Shown: positions 19,335 to 28,901, counted from the stretch's first letter. The stretch: DNA of 64,000 nt from an uncultured Tropicimonas sp. (GCA_947495685.1 CANLZY010000014.1:1-64000), one strand, 5' to 3'. The notes: a model not told the origin generated them from the letters alone. A program made the numbers and translations.

Positions 19335-19494
19335 TTGCAGGTGTTGATGGGCGCGATACCGCATTCAAGGACGCCCCGCCGCACCTGTTTGTGCCTGTTG
19401 GCCGCCACTCCAACCACGGCCACGGAAATCCAGGGAGGCGGACAGGGCACCGCAAAGGGGCCGGGAGCCCCTCGAACCCGACAGACCGCTTGGG

Positions 19495-20358
19495 CTATTC
19501 CGCAGCCAGCGGCATGGCAGAGCTGGCACCGCTCTGGATGATCTCCGCCACGACGCGGCGAAGGGTTTCGCGAAAATCGGAAAACCGTTGGCTCGGCCGG
19601 ATCTGCCGTTCGTCCATGTAAAGCGCCCGGTCGATCTCGACCTGCACCGCGTGCTGACGCCGTGACGGGCGGCCATAGTTCTGGGTGATGAAGGCACCGG
19701 CAAACGGTGCATTCCGCGCGACGCGAAGTCCGGCGTTGGCAAAGGCCATCTCGATCCGGTCCATGATCTCGGGCGCACAGGCGGCCCCGAAACGATCCCC
19801 CAGAACGACGTGCGGCTTTGATCCTGACCGTCCGGGAACGGCCTGCACCGCCTCGTGTGGCATCGAATGACAATCAATCAGGATGGCCGACCCGAATCGG
19901 GCCTTGCTGTCGTCCAGGAGGTCCTGCAACGCCGTGTGATAGGGGTGCCAGACTTCGGTCAGGCGCCTCTGGGCTTCTGCCAGGTCAAGCTTGCCACGAT
20001 AGATGGCGCGCCCGTTTGCGACCACGCGCGGGATAACGCCCAGCCCGGAGGCCACCCTGGGATTGTGGGTCGTTCCCTTGACCCCCTTTACCAGGGCCGG
20101 GTCCAGCTCGTCCGGTCCTCGGTTCAGATCCACGTAGGCCCGCGGCGCAAGCGACGACAGCAGCGGCGCCCCCAACGCCGGGGCGGTGTCGAACAACCTG
20201 TCCACGAAGGCATCCTCGGAACTCCGAATCGACATCTCGTCCAGCATCGAACGCCGCAGGAAATCCCAGCTGTAGTCGCGCCCGCTGTGCGGCGAGGCGA
20301 ACACCACGCTGCTGGTACGCACCTGTGGTAGATCCAGTCGATATGGCTTTTGACGCAT
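19495..20358 (-). CDS. N-formylglutamate amidohydrolase family protein
   Basis: A 287-residue cytosolic zinc hydrolase of the FGase/HutG-like family, which releases formate from N-formylglutamate in histidine breakdown. Family segments visible are FASPHSGRDY near the N-terminus, DLNRGPDELD, AIYRGKLDLAEAQRR, the metal/catalytic LIDCHSMPHE and ITQNYGRP. ATG at 20358 lies six bases after AGGAG; a start seven codons earlier overlaps that site. No other histidine-utilisation gene is in the window, so the true substrate could be another N-acyl amino acid. Confidence 0.85.
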   Translation of the reverse strand: MRQKPYRLDLPQVRTSSVVFASPHSGRDYSWDFLRRSMLDEMSIRSSEDAFVDRLFDTAPALGAPLLSSLAPRAYVDLNRGPDELDPALVKGVKGTTHNPRVASGLGVIPRVVANGRAIYRGKLDLAEAQRRLTEVWHPYHTALQDLLDDSKARFGSAILIDCHSMPHEAVQAVPGRSGSKPHVVLGDRFGAACAPEIMDRIEMAFANAGLRVARNAPFAGAFITQNYGRPSRRQHAVQVEIDRALYMDERQIRPSQRFSDFRETLRRVVAEIIQSGASSAMPLAAE

Positions 20359-20516
20359 GCGGTCTCCTTGCATTCCCATATAGCGACATAAAATCTCTCG
20401 TCAAAAGCCCTTGAACCTCCTGCGGGTTCCTTTTATAGCCGCTCCACCGACGCGGAATCGACCGCGTCCTTTCTCTTTCGGGAGTTTGGGCAATTGGTTG
20501 GATTTGGCGACGGGAT

Positions 20517-20591
<75 letters not shown>

Positions 20592-20678
20592 TGAATACCG
20601 GGTTCAGGCATGATGCCTGTTCCCTTGTTGAAACCCAACGGCGCCCTTCAGCGCCTGCGATAGAGGAAAGGGAAGACC

Positions 20679-20804
20679 ATGAAGGTCCGCAACTCGCTCC
20701 GCTCGCTGAAAAACCGGCACCGGGATTGTCGTGTCGTGCGCCGTAAAGGCCGCGTCTACGTCATCAACAAGACCCAGCGCCGCTTCAAGGCCCGTCAGGG
20801 CTGA
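20679..20804 (+). CDS. rpmJ: 50S ribosomal protein L36, zinc-free form
   Basis: A 41-residue basic ribosomal protein, [17 protein letters not shown]..., ending in RRFKARQG. Only one cysteine is present and the C-x2-C...C...H zinc ribbon of the classical form is missing, so this is the C-minus type that does not bind zinc. It starts after AGAGGAAAGGGAAGACC, 88 bases after the tRNA, and is followed by a strong terminator. Confidence 0.96.
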   Translation: MKVRNSLRSLKNRHRDCRVVRRKGRVYVINKTQRRFKARQG

Positions 20805-20828
20805 TCAGCGCGAAAACCAGATTCGGAG

Positions 20829-20856
20829 GGGCCGCGGATTTCCGCGGCCTTTTTCA
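20829..20856 (+). terminator. Rho-independent terminator of rpmJ
   Basis: GGCCGCGG (20830-20837), loop ATTT, CCGCGGCC (20842-20849), then TTTTTC. It lies 25 bases after the rpmJ stop and separates it from the helicase gene. Confidence 0.9.
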
Positions 20857-20897
20857 TTTCTCCTTCAGGCCATGGATGGCCAGACAAGTGAGCCCCC

Positions 20898-23135
20898 GTG
20901 ATCAAGACACTCGCCGAAGCCCTCGAAGCTCAAGGTTATGACACACTGACACCGGTTCAGCAGGCCGTAACCGACGACAACGTCGGTGCCTCTGACCTTC
21001 TGGTCTCTGCCCAGACCGGATCTGGCAAGACGGTGGGCTTCGGTTTGGCAATTGCGCCGACGATGCTTCAGGACGCCGAACGATTCGGACGCGCCGGCGC
21101 GCCACTCGGACTGGTCATCGCGCCAACCCGGGAACTGGCCCTGCAGGTGAAACGCGAACTGTCCTGGCTGTATGGCCCGGCCGGAGCTGTGGTCGCCTCC
21201 TGTGTCGGCGGCATGGACCCGCGCGACGAACGCCGGGCACTGGATCGGGGCACTCATGTCGTCGTTGCGACTCCGGGCCGGCTGCGGGACCACATCCAGC
21301 GCGGCTCGCTGGACCTGTCCGACATCAAGGCCATCGTGCTGGACGAAGCCGACGAGATGCTGGACCTGGGCTTCCGCGAAGACCTGGAGTTCATCCTGGG
21401 CGAGGCCCCCGAAGACCGGCGCACCTTGCTGTTTTCCGCGACTGTTCCCCCGGCGATCGCGACGCTTGCCAAACAGTTTCAGCGCGACGCCGTCCGGGTG
21501 TCCCTGCAAGCCAGCGGCTCGCAGCATGCCGACATCGACTATCGCGCACTGTCCGTCGCCCCGCGCGACGAGGAGCACGCGCTGATCAACGTGCTGCGCT
21601 ATCACGACGCCCGCGTCTCGATCGTGTTTGCCAATACCCGCGCCATGGTAACACGCCTGACAACGCGCCTGTCCAATCGCGGTTTCGCGGTCGTGGCCTT
21701 GTCCGGCGAATTGTCCCAGACCGAACGGTCGAACGCGTTGCAATCGTTGCGCGACGGTCGCGCGAATGTCTGTGTCGCCACCGATGTTGCCGCGCGTGGC
21801 CTGGACCTGCCGAACCTCGAACTCGTGGTGCACGCCGAGCTTCCGAGCAATTCCGACACGCTTCTGCACCGCTCTGGCCGGACCGGACGCGCTGGACGCA
21901 AGGGCACCAGCGTGCTGATCGTCCCACCAAAGTCTCGCAAGAAGGCCGAACGTCTGCTGAGCTGGGCCAAGTTGCAGGCCGAATGGGCCGCGCCGCCATC
22001 GGCGGAGGATGTGCGCAAGCGCGACCAGGAACGTCTGCTGGCGGATCCGGCATGGGCAGAAGCCGCCCCCGAAAGCGCTCGGGAATTGATCGACCTGCTG
22101 GTCGAGAAGTTCTCGGTCGAGCAACTTGCCAGCGCGTTTGTCCGACTACACCAGGACCACAAGGCCCCGCCTGAGGACCTGTCGGCCGTTGGCGCGGGCG
22201 CGAGCACCTCGGAGCGTCCCAATCGGGTCCGGGAAGAATTCGGGCCAAGCCGCTGGTACTCACTGTCGCTGGGGCGCAAGGACAATGCCGAGGCTCGCTG
22301 GGTGCTGCCACTGATCTGCCGGACCGGCAATCTTGATCGCGACGCCATCGGTGCGATCCGCATCCGCCAGGACGAGACATTTGTCGAGATCCGGGAGAGC
22401 GCCGCCGCTGGCCTGGAACAGGCAATCGGGCCGGACCGGGTATTGGAAGACGGCGCAATCCTGACGGCGCTCGACACCCCTCCCGACCTGTCCAATTCGG
22501 ATCGCTCACCGTCTCAAGGGGGTGCCAAGCGCTCCTACAAGGACCGGGACGACAAATCATACAAGCCGAGCACACCCCGTCCGCCGCGTCCGGCGGGCGA
22601 CGGCCCGCGGAAGGCCCCGGCCTGGAAATCCGCCCCCAAGGATCACGACGGCGCCGTCACACCCCGGGCAAAGAAAGCCTATGGCGACAAGCCGACCGGT
22701 GACAGACCAGCCCGGCCGTTCGGGGACAAACCGACCAAATCCTGGGGTGAAAAGCCATCAAAGCCTCGGGGCGAAAAGACTTACGGAGACAAACCGTCCA
22801 AGCCCCGTGGAGAGAAGACCTACGGCGACAAACCGTCCAAACCTCGGGGCGACAAGACCTACGGCGACAAACCGTCCAAGCCTCGGGGTGAAAAGACCTA
22901 CGGGGACAAACCGTCCAAGCCGTTTGGCGACAAGTCCGCCAAGAAGCCGGGCAAACCGTTCGCCGCAGGCAAATCGGCTGCATCAGCCAATGCCAGCGAC
23001 ACGTCCAAAAGAATGGCCCCGCCCAAGTCTGGCGGCAAGCCCGCTGGCGCGGGCACCGGTCCACGCAAGGTTCGCATCGATCCCGCACGCGGCGGAGACG
23101 CCGTGCCGCGCAAGAAACGCACCCCAAAGACCTGA
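20898..23135 (+). CDS. DEAD-box RNA helicase with repetitive basic tail (DeaD/CsdA-like)
   Basis: A 745-residue ATP-dependent RNA helicase, probably acting in ribosome assembly or RNA decay. The core covers residues 1-370 with AQTGSGKT (38-45), DEAD (149-152), SAT, ATDVAARGLDLP and HRSGRTGRAG. A DbpA-like RNA-binding fold follows around residues 450-520 (RWYSLSLGRKDNAEARWVLP). From about residue 535 to the end the protein is Lys/Pro/Gly-rich and disordered, including four 13-residue repeats. Translation begins at GTG 20898 with only a weak ribosome-binding site; no better ATG is available before the Q motif. Confidence 0.93.
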   Translation: MIKTLAEALEAQGYDTLTPVQQAVTDDNVGASDLLVSAQTGSGKTVGFGLAIAPTMLQDAERFGRAGAPLGLVIAPTRELALQVKRELSWLYGPAGAVVASCVGGMDPRDERRALDRGTHVVVATPGRLRDHIQRGSLDLSDIKAIVLDEADEMLDLGFREDLEFILGEAPEDRRTLLFSATVPPAIATLAKQFQRDAVRVSLQASGSQHADIDYRALSVAPRDEEHALINVLRYHDARVSIVFANTRAMVTRLTTRLSNRGFAVVALSGELSQTERSNALQSLRDGRANVCVATDVAARGLDLPNLELVVHAELPSNSDTLLHRSGRTGRAGRKGTSVLIVPPKSRKKAERLLSWAKLQAEWAAPPSAEDVRKRDQERLLADPAWAEAAPESARELIDLLVEKFSVEQLASAFVRLHQDHKAPPEDLSAVGAGASTSERPNRVREEFGPSRWYSLSLGRKDNAEARWVLPLICRTGNLDRDAIGAIRIRQDETFVEIRESAAAGLEQAIGPDRVLEDGAILTALDTPPDLSNSDRSPSQGGAKRSYKDRDDKSYKPSTPRPPRPAGDGPRKAPAWKSAPKDHDGAVTPRAKKAYGDKPTGDRPARPFGDKPTKSWGEKPSKPRGEKTYGDKPSKPRGEKTYGDKPSKPRGDKTYGDKPSKPRGEKTYGDKPSKPFGDKSAKKPGKPFAAGKSAASANASDTSKRMAPPKSGGKPAGAGTGPRKVRIDPARGGDAVPRKKRTPKT
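22752..22907 (+). repeat. Four in-frame 39-bp repeats in the helicase tail
   Basis: Each unit encodes KPSKPRG(E/D)KTYGD. The four copies are adjacent and nearly identical, and degenerate partial copies flank them (KPTKSWGE before, KPSKPFGDK after). Length change by recombination would keep the reading frame. Confidence 0.92.
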
Positions 23136-23152
23136 CTTCACCCCGGATTCCG

Positions 23153-23182
23153 GGCAGGGCGCCCATCGCGGAGCGCCCTGCC
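23153..23182 (+). other. GC hairpin downstream of the helicase gene
   Basis: GGCAGGGCG (23153-23161) pairs with CGCCCTGCC (23174-23182) around a 12-base loop, 18 bases after the helicase stop. No T tract follows, so it may terminate weakly or only stabilise the 3' end. Confidence 0.45.
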
Positions 23183-23295
23183 ACACGGAACTGCGGCATC
23201 AGCAACACCACTGCCGATAACGGATCTGCAATTCGTTGACGGGTAGAATCGCCACTGCTACCCCTTTCCCACAAGAAAGAAATCGGAGGCCGGCA

Positions 23296-25299
23296 GTGCA
23301 ATTGCAATCCACAGGCATTGAAGTTCTCGTTGGGTCCGTCGGGCACGTTCCAAATGGCCAGACACCTGACATCGCAACGCTCAACAATGGGAACGTCGTC
23401 GTTGTCTGGGCGGAAACACTGGAGCGACCAACATCAGAGTTCGACGACGTCGATGGCGCGGTGTTTGCCCGCATCTTTTCGCCGGATGGTGAACCTCTCG
23501 CTGATGCGTTCCAGGTCAACGCCGAGCAGAAATATCATCCCTTCATTCAAGACGCGCCGCAGGTCGTGGCACGCGAAGACGGCGGTTTTGCCCTCGCATG
23601 GAACCACACGGCCACCTTTGGCGACCATCCGACGGACCTGGCGCCCTTCATTCGGTACTACGATGCCGATGGCGAGGCGCAATCCGACGAGCCTCTGAAC
23701 CTGCTGTTCAACGACATCGGCCTGGACGCCCACTACCCGATGACGGAACTGGTCGCGCTGTCTGAAAACCGGGTTGGCATCATCCTGTCCAGCGGCGACA
23801 TCCTGATGCTGGCATCCATCGATTCCGCCGAAGAGGAACCGCTTCTGCTGGGGGCCGACGAACGCTCCGAGAACGGTATCCTTGGGTACGCCGACATGGC
23901 CGAGATGGAAAACGGCAACATGGTCTGGGCCTACACGCCCGCAGATCTGGCATTCGTCGATCACGTCGGCGACGTCGTCATCAGCATCTCGGCTCCGGAT
24001 TTCAGCACACCCGTCGGCATTGCCGGCGTGACTGTCCCGACCAAACCGGTGATCCCCGATCCGATCTCGTTCTACGTCCATGGCGAAAAAAGTCTTCCAA
24101 ACGCTGACGTCGAGCTTGCCGGAATCGTGGGCGGCGGGTTTGCCGTTGCCTATTCCGAACGGGTCGACAACGACAGCTCTTCGGTGCGCGTGGACATATT
24201 CTCCAAGGACGGCACAATGCCGTTTCGCGCCACGCCAGTCGTCAGCAGGACCTACGAGTGGAACAGCGAGTACGCCGAGATCGACATGATCACGTTGCAG
24301 GGGGGCGGGCTTGCAATGGCCGTCACATCCCGGGACGACGACGGCATCGGCCATGGCATCGACATCCTGCTTCTGGACGCTGATGGGACCGTGCTGTCGC
24401 GGTTGCAGGCCAGCCAAAGCGATATTGGCGACCAGCAATCCCCAAGCCTGACCGAACTGAACGATGGCCGCATTGCGCTCACCTTCAGCGATACGTCGGG
24501 CAATGCAATCGGCGGTGAAGCGGACACGCTCCGGATGGCCATCTTCGAGCTGACCGACGATTCCGGAAACTTCGTTGGCACAGACGGCAACGACGATCTG
24601 GCCGGCATGGCCGGAAACGACAGGCTGCACGGTGGCGCGGGCAATGACAACCTGCGCGGCCACAACGGCGCGGACTCGATGTGGGGCGACGCCGGAAACG
24701 ACAAGCTGTGGGGCGGCAACGGCAACGATTATGTGGTTGGCGGTACGGGCGATGACCTGGTCTATGGCGGAAAGGGCGACGACGGACTGAATGGCAAGGC
24801 CGGCAAGGACCGGCTGTGGGGCGATGACGGCGACGACAACATGAACGGTCACACCGGCAAGGATTCGCTTTGGGGTGGCCTCGGCGATGACATTCTCAGG
24901 GGCGGTGACGGCAATGATTCACTGTTCGGCGACCTGGGCAGCGACGTGCTGCGTGGTGGCGCTGGCGGAGACACATTGAAAGGCGGCTCCGGTCAGGACC
25001 GCCTGCACGGAGGCGCCGGCACCGATACCCTGACCGGCGGCGCAAGTGCTGACAAGTTTGTCTTTGCCGGAGCCTTTGGCGACGACCGGGTCACCGATTT
25101 CGACGTCACCGGGGCGGACGCGGACCTGATCCGGTTCGTATCCGGCAACAACGAAGCCGGCAACTTCACCCAGTTCATGAACAATGCCACGCAAGTCGGC
25201 GATGACGTCGTCTATGACAAGACGGCCACGGCCAACACGCTGACGCTGGAGGGGGTGGACCTCTCCGACCTGTCGGCCAGCCTGTTCCAGTTCGTCTGA
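23296..25299 (+). CDS. Large RTX protein with predicted propeller N-terminal domain
   Basis: A 667-residue protein, probably secreted by a type I system. Residues 1-420 contain seven spaced copies of a blade-like motif such as TLNNGNVVVVWAET, AREDGGFALAWNH, AEMENGNMVWAYT and LTELNDGRIALTFSD, which I read as a seven-bladed beta-propeller. Residues about 426-585 are calcium-binding RTX nonapeptides (GGxGxDxLx), followed by an 80-residue C-terminal region like serralysin-type secretion domains, ending SLFQFV. I start at GTG 23296 because GGAGG lies five bases upstream; an in-frame ATG at 23236 lacks a site. There is no N-terminal signal peptide. Partner secretion genes are not in the window. Confidence 0.85.
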   Translation: MQLQSTGIEVLVGSVGHVPNGQTPDIATLNNGNVVVVWAETLERPTSEFDDVDGAVFARIFSPDGEPLADAFQVNAEQKYHPFIQDAPQVVAREDGGFALAWNHTATFGDHPTDLAPFIRYYDADGEAQSDEPLNLLFNDIGLDAHYPMTELVALSENRVGIILSSGDILMLASIDSAEEEPLLLGADERSENGILGYADMAEMENGNMVWAYTPADLAFVDHVGDVVISISAPDFSTPVGIAGVTVPTKPVIPDPISFYVHGEKSLPNADVELAGIVGGGFAVAYSERVDNDSSSVRVDIFSKDGTMPFRATPVVSRTYEWNSEYAEIDMITLQGGGLAMAVTSRDDDGIGHGIDILLLDADGTVLSRLQASQSDIGDQQSPSLTELNDGRIALTFSDTSGNAIGGEADTLRMAIFELTDDSGNFVGTDGNDDLAGMAGNDRLHGGAGNDNLRGHNGADSMWGDAGNDKLWGGNGNDYVVGGTGDDLVYGGKGDDGLNGKAGKDRLWGDDGDDNMNGHTGKDSLWGGLGDDILRGGDGNDSLFGDLGSDVLRGGAGGDTLKGGSGQDRLHGGAGTDTLTGGASADKFVFAGAFGDDRVTDFDVTGADADLIRFVSGNNEAGNFTQFMNNATQVGDDVVYDKTATANTLTLEGVDLSDLSASLFQFV

Positions 25300-25317
25300 C
25301 ACCTGATCCGCGCACTG

Positions 25318-25345
25318 CCGTGCCCGGCGTTTCATCCGGGCACGG
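25318..25345. terminator. Bidirectional hairpin between the RTX gene and the Lrp-type regulator
   Basis: CCGTGCCCGG (25318-25327) pairs perfectly with CCGGGCACGG (25336-25345) around an eight-base loop. It sits between two convergent genes and overlaps the regulator's last codons. No T tract is visible on either strand. Confidence 0.5.
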
Positions 25346-25793
25346 GATATCCCCGCCATGACTTGATCGACCTCAAAGCAAAACTTGTCTGCATCCCCGA
25401 AACGCCCGGCAACCGCGCCAGGCAATTTCGGTGTATGTTGTCGTAGTCGGCCACGTCCCGCGCCACGATCCGCAGGATGTAGTCTGCCGTGCCCGTGGTC
25501 AGAACACATTCGAGAATTTCGTCGTACAGTTGCACGGCGCTCTCGAAGGCGTTCATGGATTCGCGGCTTTGCGAGGTCAGCGTGATGTCGACGAACACCT
25601 CGAGGTCCAGCCCCAGGGCCTTTGGATTCACCCGCGCGGAATAGCCGTCGATGAATCCCGTGCTCTCCAGCAGTTTCACCCTGCGATGGCATGCCGACGT
25701 GGACAACCCGATCCGTTCGGCCAGAACCGCTACGGCGATATCGGAGTTCTTTTGCATTTCTCGCAGAATCTGCGCATCGAACCGATCCAGCAT
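25332..25793 (-). CDS. Lrp/AsnC-family transcriptional regulator
   Basis: A 153-residue regulator with an N-terminal winged helix-turn-helix (AVLAERIGLSTSACHRRVKLLESTGFI) and a C-terminal RAM domain for amino-acid sensing (LECVLTTGTADYILRIVARD). It is divergent from alanine dehydrogenase across a 130-base gap, the standard arrangement for a regulator that activates ald in response to alanine. I start at ATG 25793 (GGAAATC upstream); an ATG 15 codons earlier, at 25838, is possible but has no ribosome-binding site. Confidence 0.9.
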   Translation of the reverse strand: MLDRFDAQILREMQKNSDIAVAVLAERIGLSTSACHRRVKLLESTGFIDGYSARVNPKALGLDLEVFVDITLTSQSRESMNAFESAVQLYDEILECVLTTGTADYILRIVARDVADYDNIHRNCLARLPGVSGMQTSFALRSIKSWRGYPVPG

Positions 25794-25923
25794 GATTTCC
25801 GTCGTCTCCCGGATTTGTTCGTAAATTTTTCCAAGCATAGCCGAAAACTACCGCATAAAAGGTACCCTCGACAGCCCATTTTGCGGGACACTTGATCATT
25901 GCGCTCAGGAAGGAGACCCCAAG

Positions 25924-27054
25924 ATGCTGATTGGTGTGCCAAAGGAAATCAAGAACCACGAGTACCGAGTCGGACTGACACCGGAATCGGTGGCGGAACT
26001 GGTGGCCCACGGCCACGGTGTTCAGGTGGAAACCGGTGCCGGGCTGGGCATCGGCGCAGAGGATGACGCCTATCGCGACGCCGGCGCCGAGATCGTCGGC
26101 ACCGCCGCCGAGATCTTTGCCAATGCCGACATGGTCGTGAAGGTAAAGGAACCGCAGCCGGTCGAAACCGACATGCTGCGTCCGGGTCAATTGCTCTACA
26201 CCTATCTGCACCTGGCCCCGGATCCGACCCAGACCAAGGCGCTGATCGCCTCGGGCGCCACGGCGATCGCCTATGAAACGGTCACCAGCCCGACGGGCGC
26301 GCTGCCGCTGCTGAAACCAATGAGCCAGGTGGCAGGACGGATGTCGATCCAGGCCGGCGCGACGGCACTGGAAAAGGCCCATGGCGGACGCGGCGTGCTG
26401 CTGGGCGGGGTCCCGGGCGTCGCCCCGGCAAAGGTCATTGTGCTTGGCGGTGGAGTTGTTGGCTTCAACGCCGCGCAAATGGCTGTGGGGCTAGGGGCTG
26501 ATGTCACCATTCTGGATCGCAGCGCGGATGTTCTGGAGCGCCTCGCGACCCATTTCGAAAGCCGCGCCAAGACGGCCTATTCGACCCGCACCCGGGTCGC
26601 GGAACTGATCGCAGAGGCCGATCTGGTCATCGGGGCCGTGCTGATCCCGGGGGCCGCTGCGCCAAAGCTCATCTCGCGCGCCGATCTGTCGCTGATGAAG
26701 CCCGGAGCCGTGCTCGTGGATGTTGCCATCGATCAGGGCGGCTGCTTTGAAACCTCGCACGCCACGACTCATGCCGAGCCAACCTACGAGGTCGACGGGA
26801 TCGTGCACTATTGCGTCGCCAACATGCCTGGCGGCGTCGCACGCACCTCGACCTATGCGCTCAACAACGTGACGCTGCCCCATGCCCTGCGGATGGCCGA
26901 TCTGGGCTGGCGTGAAGCCTTGCTGCGCGATCCGCATCTGCGCAACGGCCTGAACGTCTGGAACGGCAAGATCACCTGCGAGGCAGTTGCCGATGCCTTG
27001 GGGTACGAGTTCACCGCGCCCGACTCCGCCCTGACAGGTGGACAAGCCGCCTGA
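25924..27054 (+). CDS. ald: Alanine dehydrogenase
   Basis: A 376-residue NAD-dependent enzyme interconverting L-alanine and pyruvate plus ammonia in the cytosol. The N-terminal [20 protein letters not shown] carries the substrate-binding Arg (R15). The NAD-binding Rossmann motif is [20 protein letters not shown], and the [16 protein letters not shown] segment is diagnostic. ATG follows AAGGAGACCCCAAG. Its regulator is probably the divergent Lrp-type protein. Confidence 0.96.
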   Translation: MLIGVPKEIKNHEYRVGLTPESVAELVAHGHGVQVETGAGLGIGAEDDAYRDAGAEIVGTAAEIFANADMVVKVKEPQPVETDMLRPGQLLYTYLHLAPDPTQTKALIASGATAIAYETVTSPTGALPLLKPMSQVAGRMSIQAGATALEKAHGGRGVLLGGVPGVAPAKVIVLGGGVVGFNAAQMAVGLGADVTILDRSADVLERLATHFESRAKTAYSTRTRVAELIAEADLVIGAVLIPGAAAPKLISRADLSLMKPGAVLVDVAIDQGGCFETSHATTHAEPTYEVDGIVHYCVANMPGGVARTSTYALNNVTLPHALRMADLGWREALLRDPHLRNGLNVWNGKITCEAVADALGYEFTAPDSALTGGQAA

Positions 27055-27075
27055 TCCGGCCAGTGTAACACCAAG

Positions 27076-27104
27076 CGGCCCTCCGTCAGATCGGAGGACC
27101 GTTT
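27076..27104 (+). terminator. Probable terminator of ald
   Basis: CGGCCCTCCG (27076-27085) pairs with CGGAGGACCG (27092-27101) with one C/A mismatch and a six-base loop, followed by TTT. It lies 21 bases after the ald stop codon. Confidence 0.6.
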
Positions 27105-27245
27105 GATCCGGCGACCATCATCGAGGCCCCCGCGCCCTTGCCGCCAGCGAAACCGCCCCGCTCACCGGCGAGTTCTCCGCGATGCCCTCGGAGACAGCAA
27201 CCCGGATCCGAACACTGATTGAGCCGACTGCGTGCCGAATTCAAC

Positions 27246-28901
27246 CTATCGTCCCGGAATCAGGAAGCTGCCAAAATCGGCCAGCATTCGCGCGGCCACG
27301 GCCTCGTTCATGAACCCCGTGACCTCCAGCCCACGCGCCCGCTGAAACCGACGGATCGCGGCACGGGTCTCGTCGTCAAAGGTGCCATCAACGGTGCCGG
27401 GTGCCATTCGGATCTGATCCAACCGCTGCTCGACCAACATTCGCGTCACCGGCGTTAGGCCAAGCGTTGCCTCCGCCGCCAGCGCGGCCTTCTGGCTTTC
27501 ACTGTCGGCTCCGGCCAGCGCCTCGATCCGATCCTTGGCCTGTGCGGCAAAGGCGCCATCGGGATGCGCTTCCAGATAGGCCCGAAAGGCGGCCTCCGTT
27601 CCGGCACTGGCGGCAACGTCCCAGTCGGTTCGGTCCTGTTGCGCCATGAGTTCCTGACGCTCGGCCTCCATGGCCGCCAGGCGTTCGCGCGCGATCGGCG
27701 AAAACAACCCCTCAGGATACCGTTCCAGATAGGTCCGCACCCCGGCTTCGTCCTCCTCACCGCCCAGAACCGCCCATGCCGCGCGATCCTTTGCCTCCAA
27801 CTCCAGACGCTCGCGTTTTTCCGCCGCGGCAAGCTCCTCCTGCCGGCGTTCGGATTGCAGGCCAAGGCGGTCGATCTGCTGCTTGTTCAGGAATCCGGTG
27901 CCTGGAAACCCGTTTTTCACCTGAAACCGGGTGACCGCGGCACGCGTCGATGGGCCAAAGATGCCGTCGACTCCACGCGGTTGATACTCCAACAGGGTCA
28001 ACTGTTGTTGAAGCACGCGCCGTTGCGGTCGGGTCAGCTTCAGCGCGTCCTCTTCGATACGGGCAATCCGGTTTGGCTCGTTCTGGATGGAGTCGATTGC
28101 CTCGCGGGCATTCTGCACAAAGAACCCCTCCGGATAACGTCGCAGGTATCCCTCATAGGCCTCGACACTGTCCTGCGCCGTGGTCGCCTGCCAGATTGCC
28201 CGTTCGACCTCTGCGGCGTTCGGCGGCGCGGTGGGACGCTCTTCGCCATCAGGCAGGAAGACCACGTGTTTGGACAGGAACCCCTGCCCGGTCACGCCCT
28301 TTGCGCCATCGATGGCGCTGGACAGGCTGCGGCCAGTCTGAAGCAGATCCGTCGCCACGAACCGTGCAACGTCATTGGAACTGCCGCGCGCCAAGGTCAC
28401 CCCCTGCGGAACATCGGCGATCTGGACACCTGCCTTCAGGCCGATGCCCGGTTCCTGTTTCACCACAGCCTCGCCAAGCGCCACGACAGCCGCGCCCTGC
28501 ACGGCTTGCACGATGCCCAGAACGGTGTCCATCGATAAGCCGACATCCCCGACTGTTGCGACATCAGGCATCCGATCCAGCGATGTCTGCAACATCCAGT
28601 TTTGTCCGGCCCCGCGCACAAAGGTGCCAGACAGGTGCACGACGACCCGTTCCTGATCCTCGACGTCCTGCATGAATTCGGACAGTGCCGCCCGCATTGC
28701 CTGCACCGACCCGGCATCCGCTGTCACCACGTCAAAGCCCGCGTCGCGCAACGCCTGCGCCGTGTCGATCCCTTTACCGCCGACAAACAGGCCGCGCCGT
28801 TCGGCCTCGGATGCCCCCAGCACCAGGGCACGGTCGGCGGTGGCTGCACTGGCGGCAAGCGCCAGCGCAAAGGTTGCAAGGGTGGAAACGAGTCTGCTCA
28901 T
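27246..28901 (-). CDS. Secreted degenerate caspase-like protein with two peptidoglycan-binding domains
   Basis: A 551-residue exported protein. A signal peptide covers residues 1-22. Residues 23-200 look like a caspase/metacaspase p20 fold (RALVLGASEAERRGLFVGGKGIDTAQALRDAGFDV split in two strands and helix), but the segment corresponding to the family's SGHG is SGTF (S91-F94), so the catalytic His is replaced by Thr93. Two PG_binding_1 domains follow, near 298-352 (GVDGIFGPSTRAAVTRFQ) and 485-545 (TVDGTFDDETRAAIRRFQ), with YLRRYPEG / YLERYPEG / YLEAHPDG repeats of an SPOR- or TPR-like linker between. GGAGGGG precedes the ATG. Function unknown; a periplasmic, cell-wall-attached scaffold is an inference. 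Confidence 0.8.
   Translation of the reverse strand: MSRLVSTLATFALALAASAATADRALVLGASEAERRGLFVGGKGIDTAQALRDAGFDVVTADAGSVQAMRAALSEFMQDVEDQERVVVHLSGTFVRGAGQNWMLQTSLDRMPDVATVGDVGLSMDTVLGIVQAVQGAAVVALGEAVVKQEPGIGLKAGVQIADVPQGVTLARGSSNDVARFVATDLLQTGRSLSSAIDGAKGVTGQGFLSKHVVFLPDGEERPTAPPNAAEVERAIWQATTAQDSVEAYEGYLRRYPEGFFVQNAREAIDSIQNEPNRIARIEEDALKLTRPQRRVLQQQLTLLEYQPRGVDGIFGPSTRAAVTRFQVKNGFPGTGFLNKQQIDRLGLQSERRQEELAAAEKRERLELEAKDRAAWAVLGGEEDEAGVRTYLERYPEGLFSPIARERLAAMEAERQELMAQQDRTDWDVAASAGTEAAFRAYLEAHPDGAFAAQAKDRIEALAGADSESQKAALAAEATLGLTPVTRMLVEQRLDQIRMAPGTVDGTFDDETRAAIRRFQRARGLEVTGFMNEAVAARMLADFGSFLIPGR

Noticed and set aside
22752..22907. CRISPR-like repeat
   Set aside because: The repeats are contiguous without unique spacers and are in frame inside a helicase gene.
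24573..25065. Tandem repeats in the RTX region as a mobile or CRISPR element
   Set aside because: They encode standard GGxGxDxxx calcium-binding nonapeptides within one protein.
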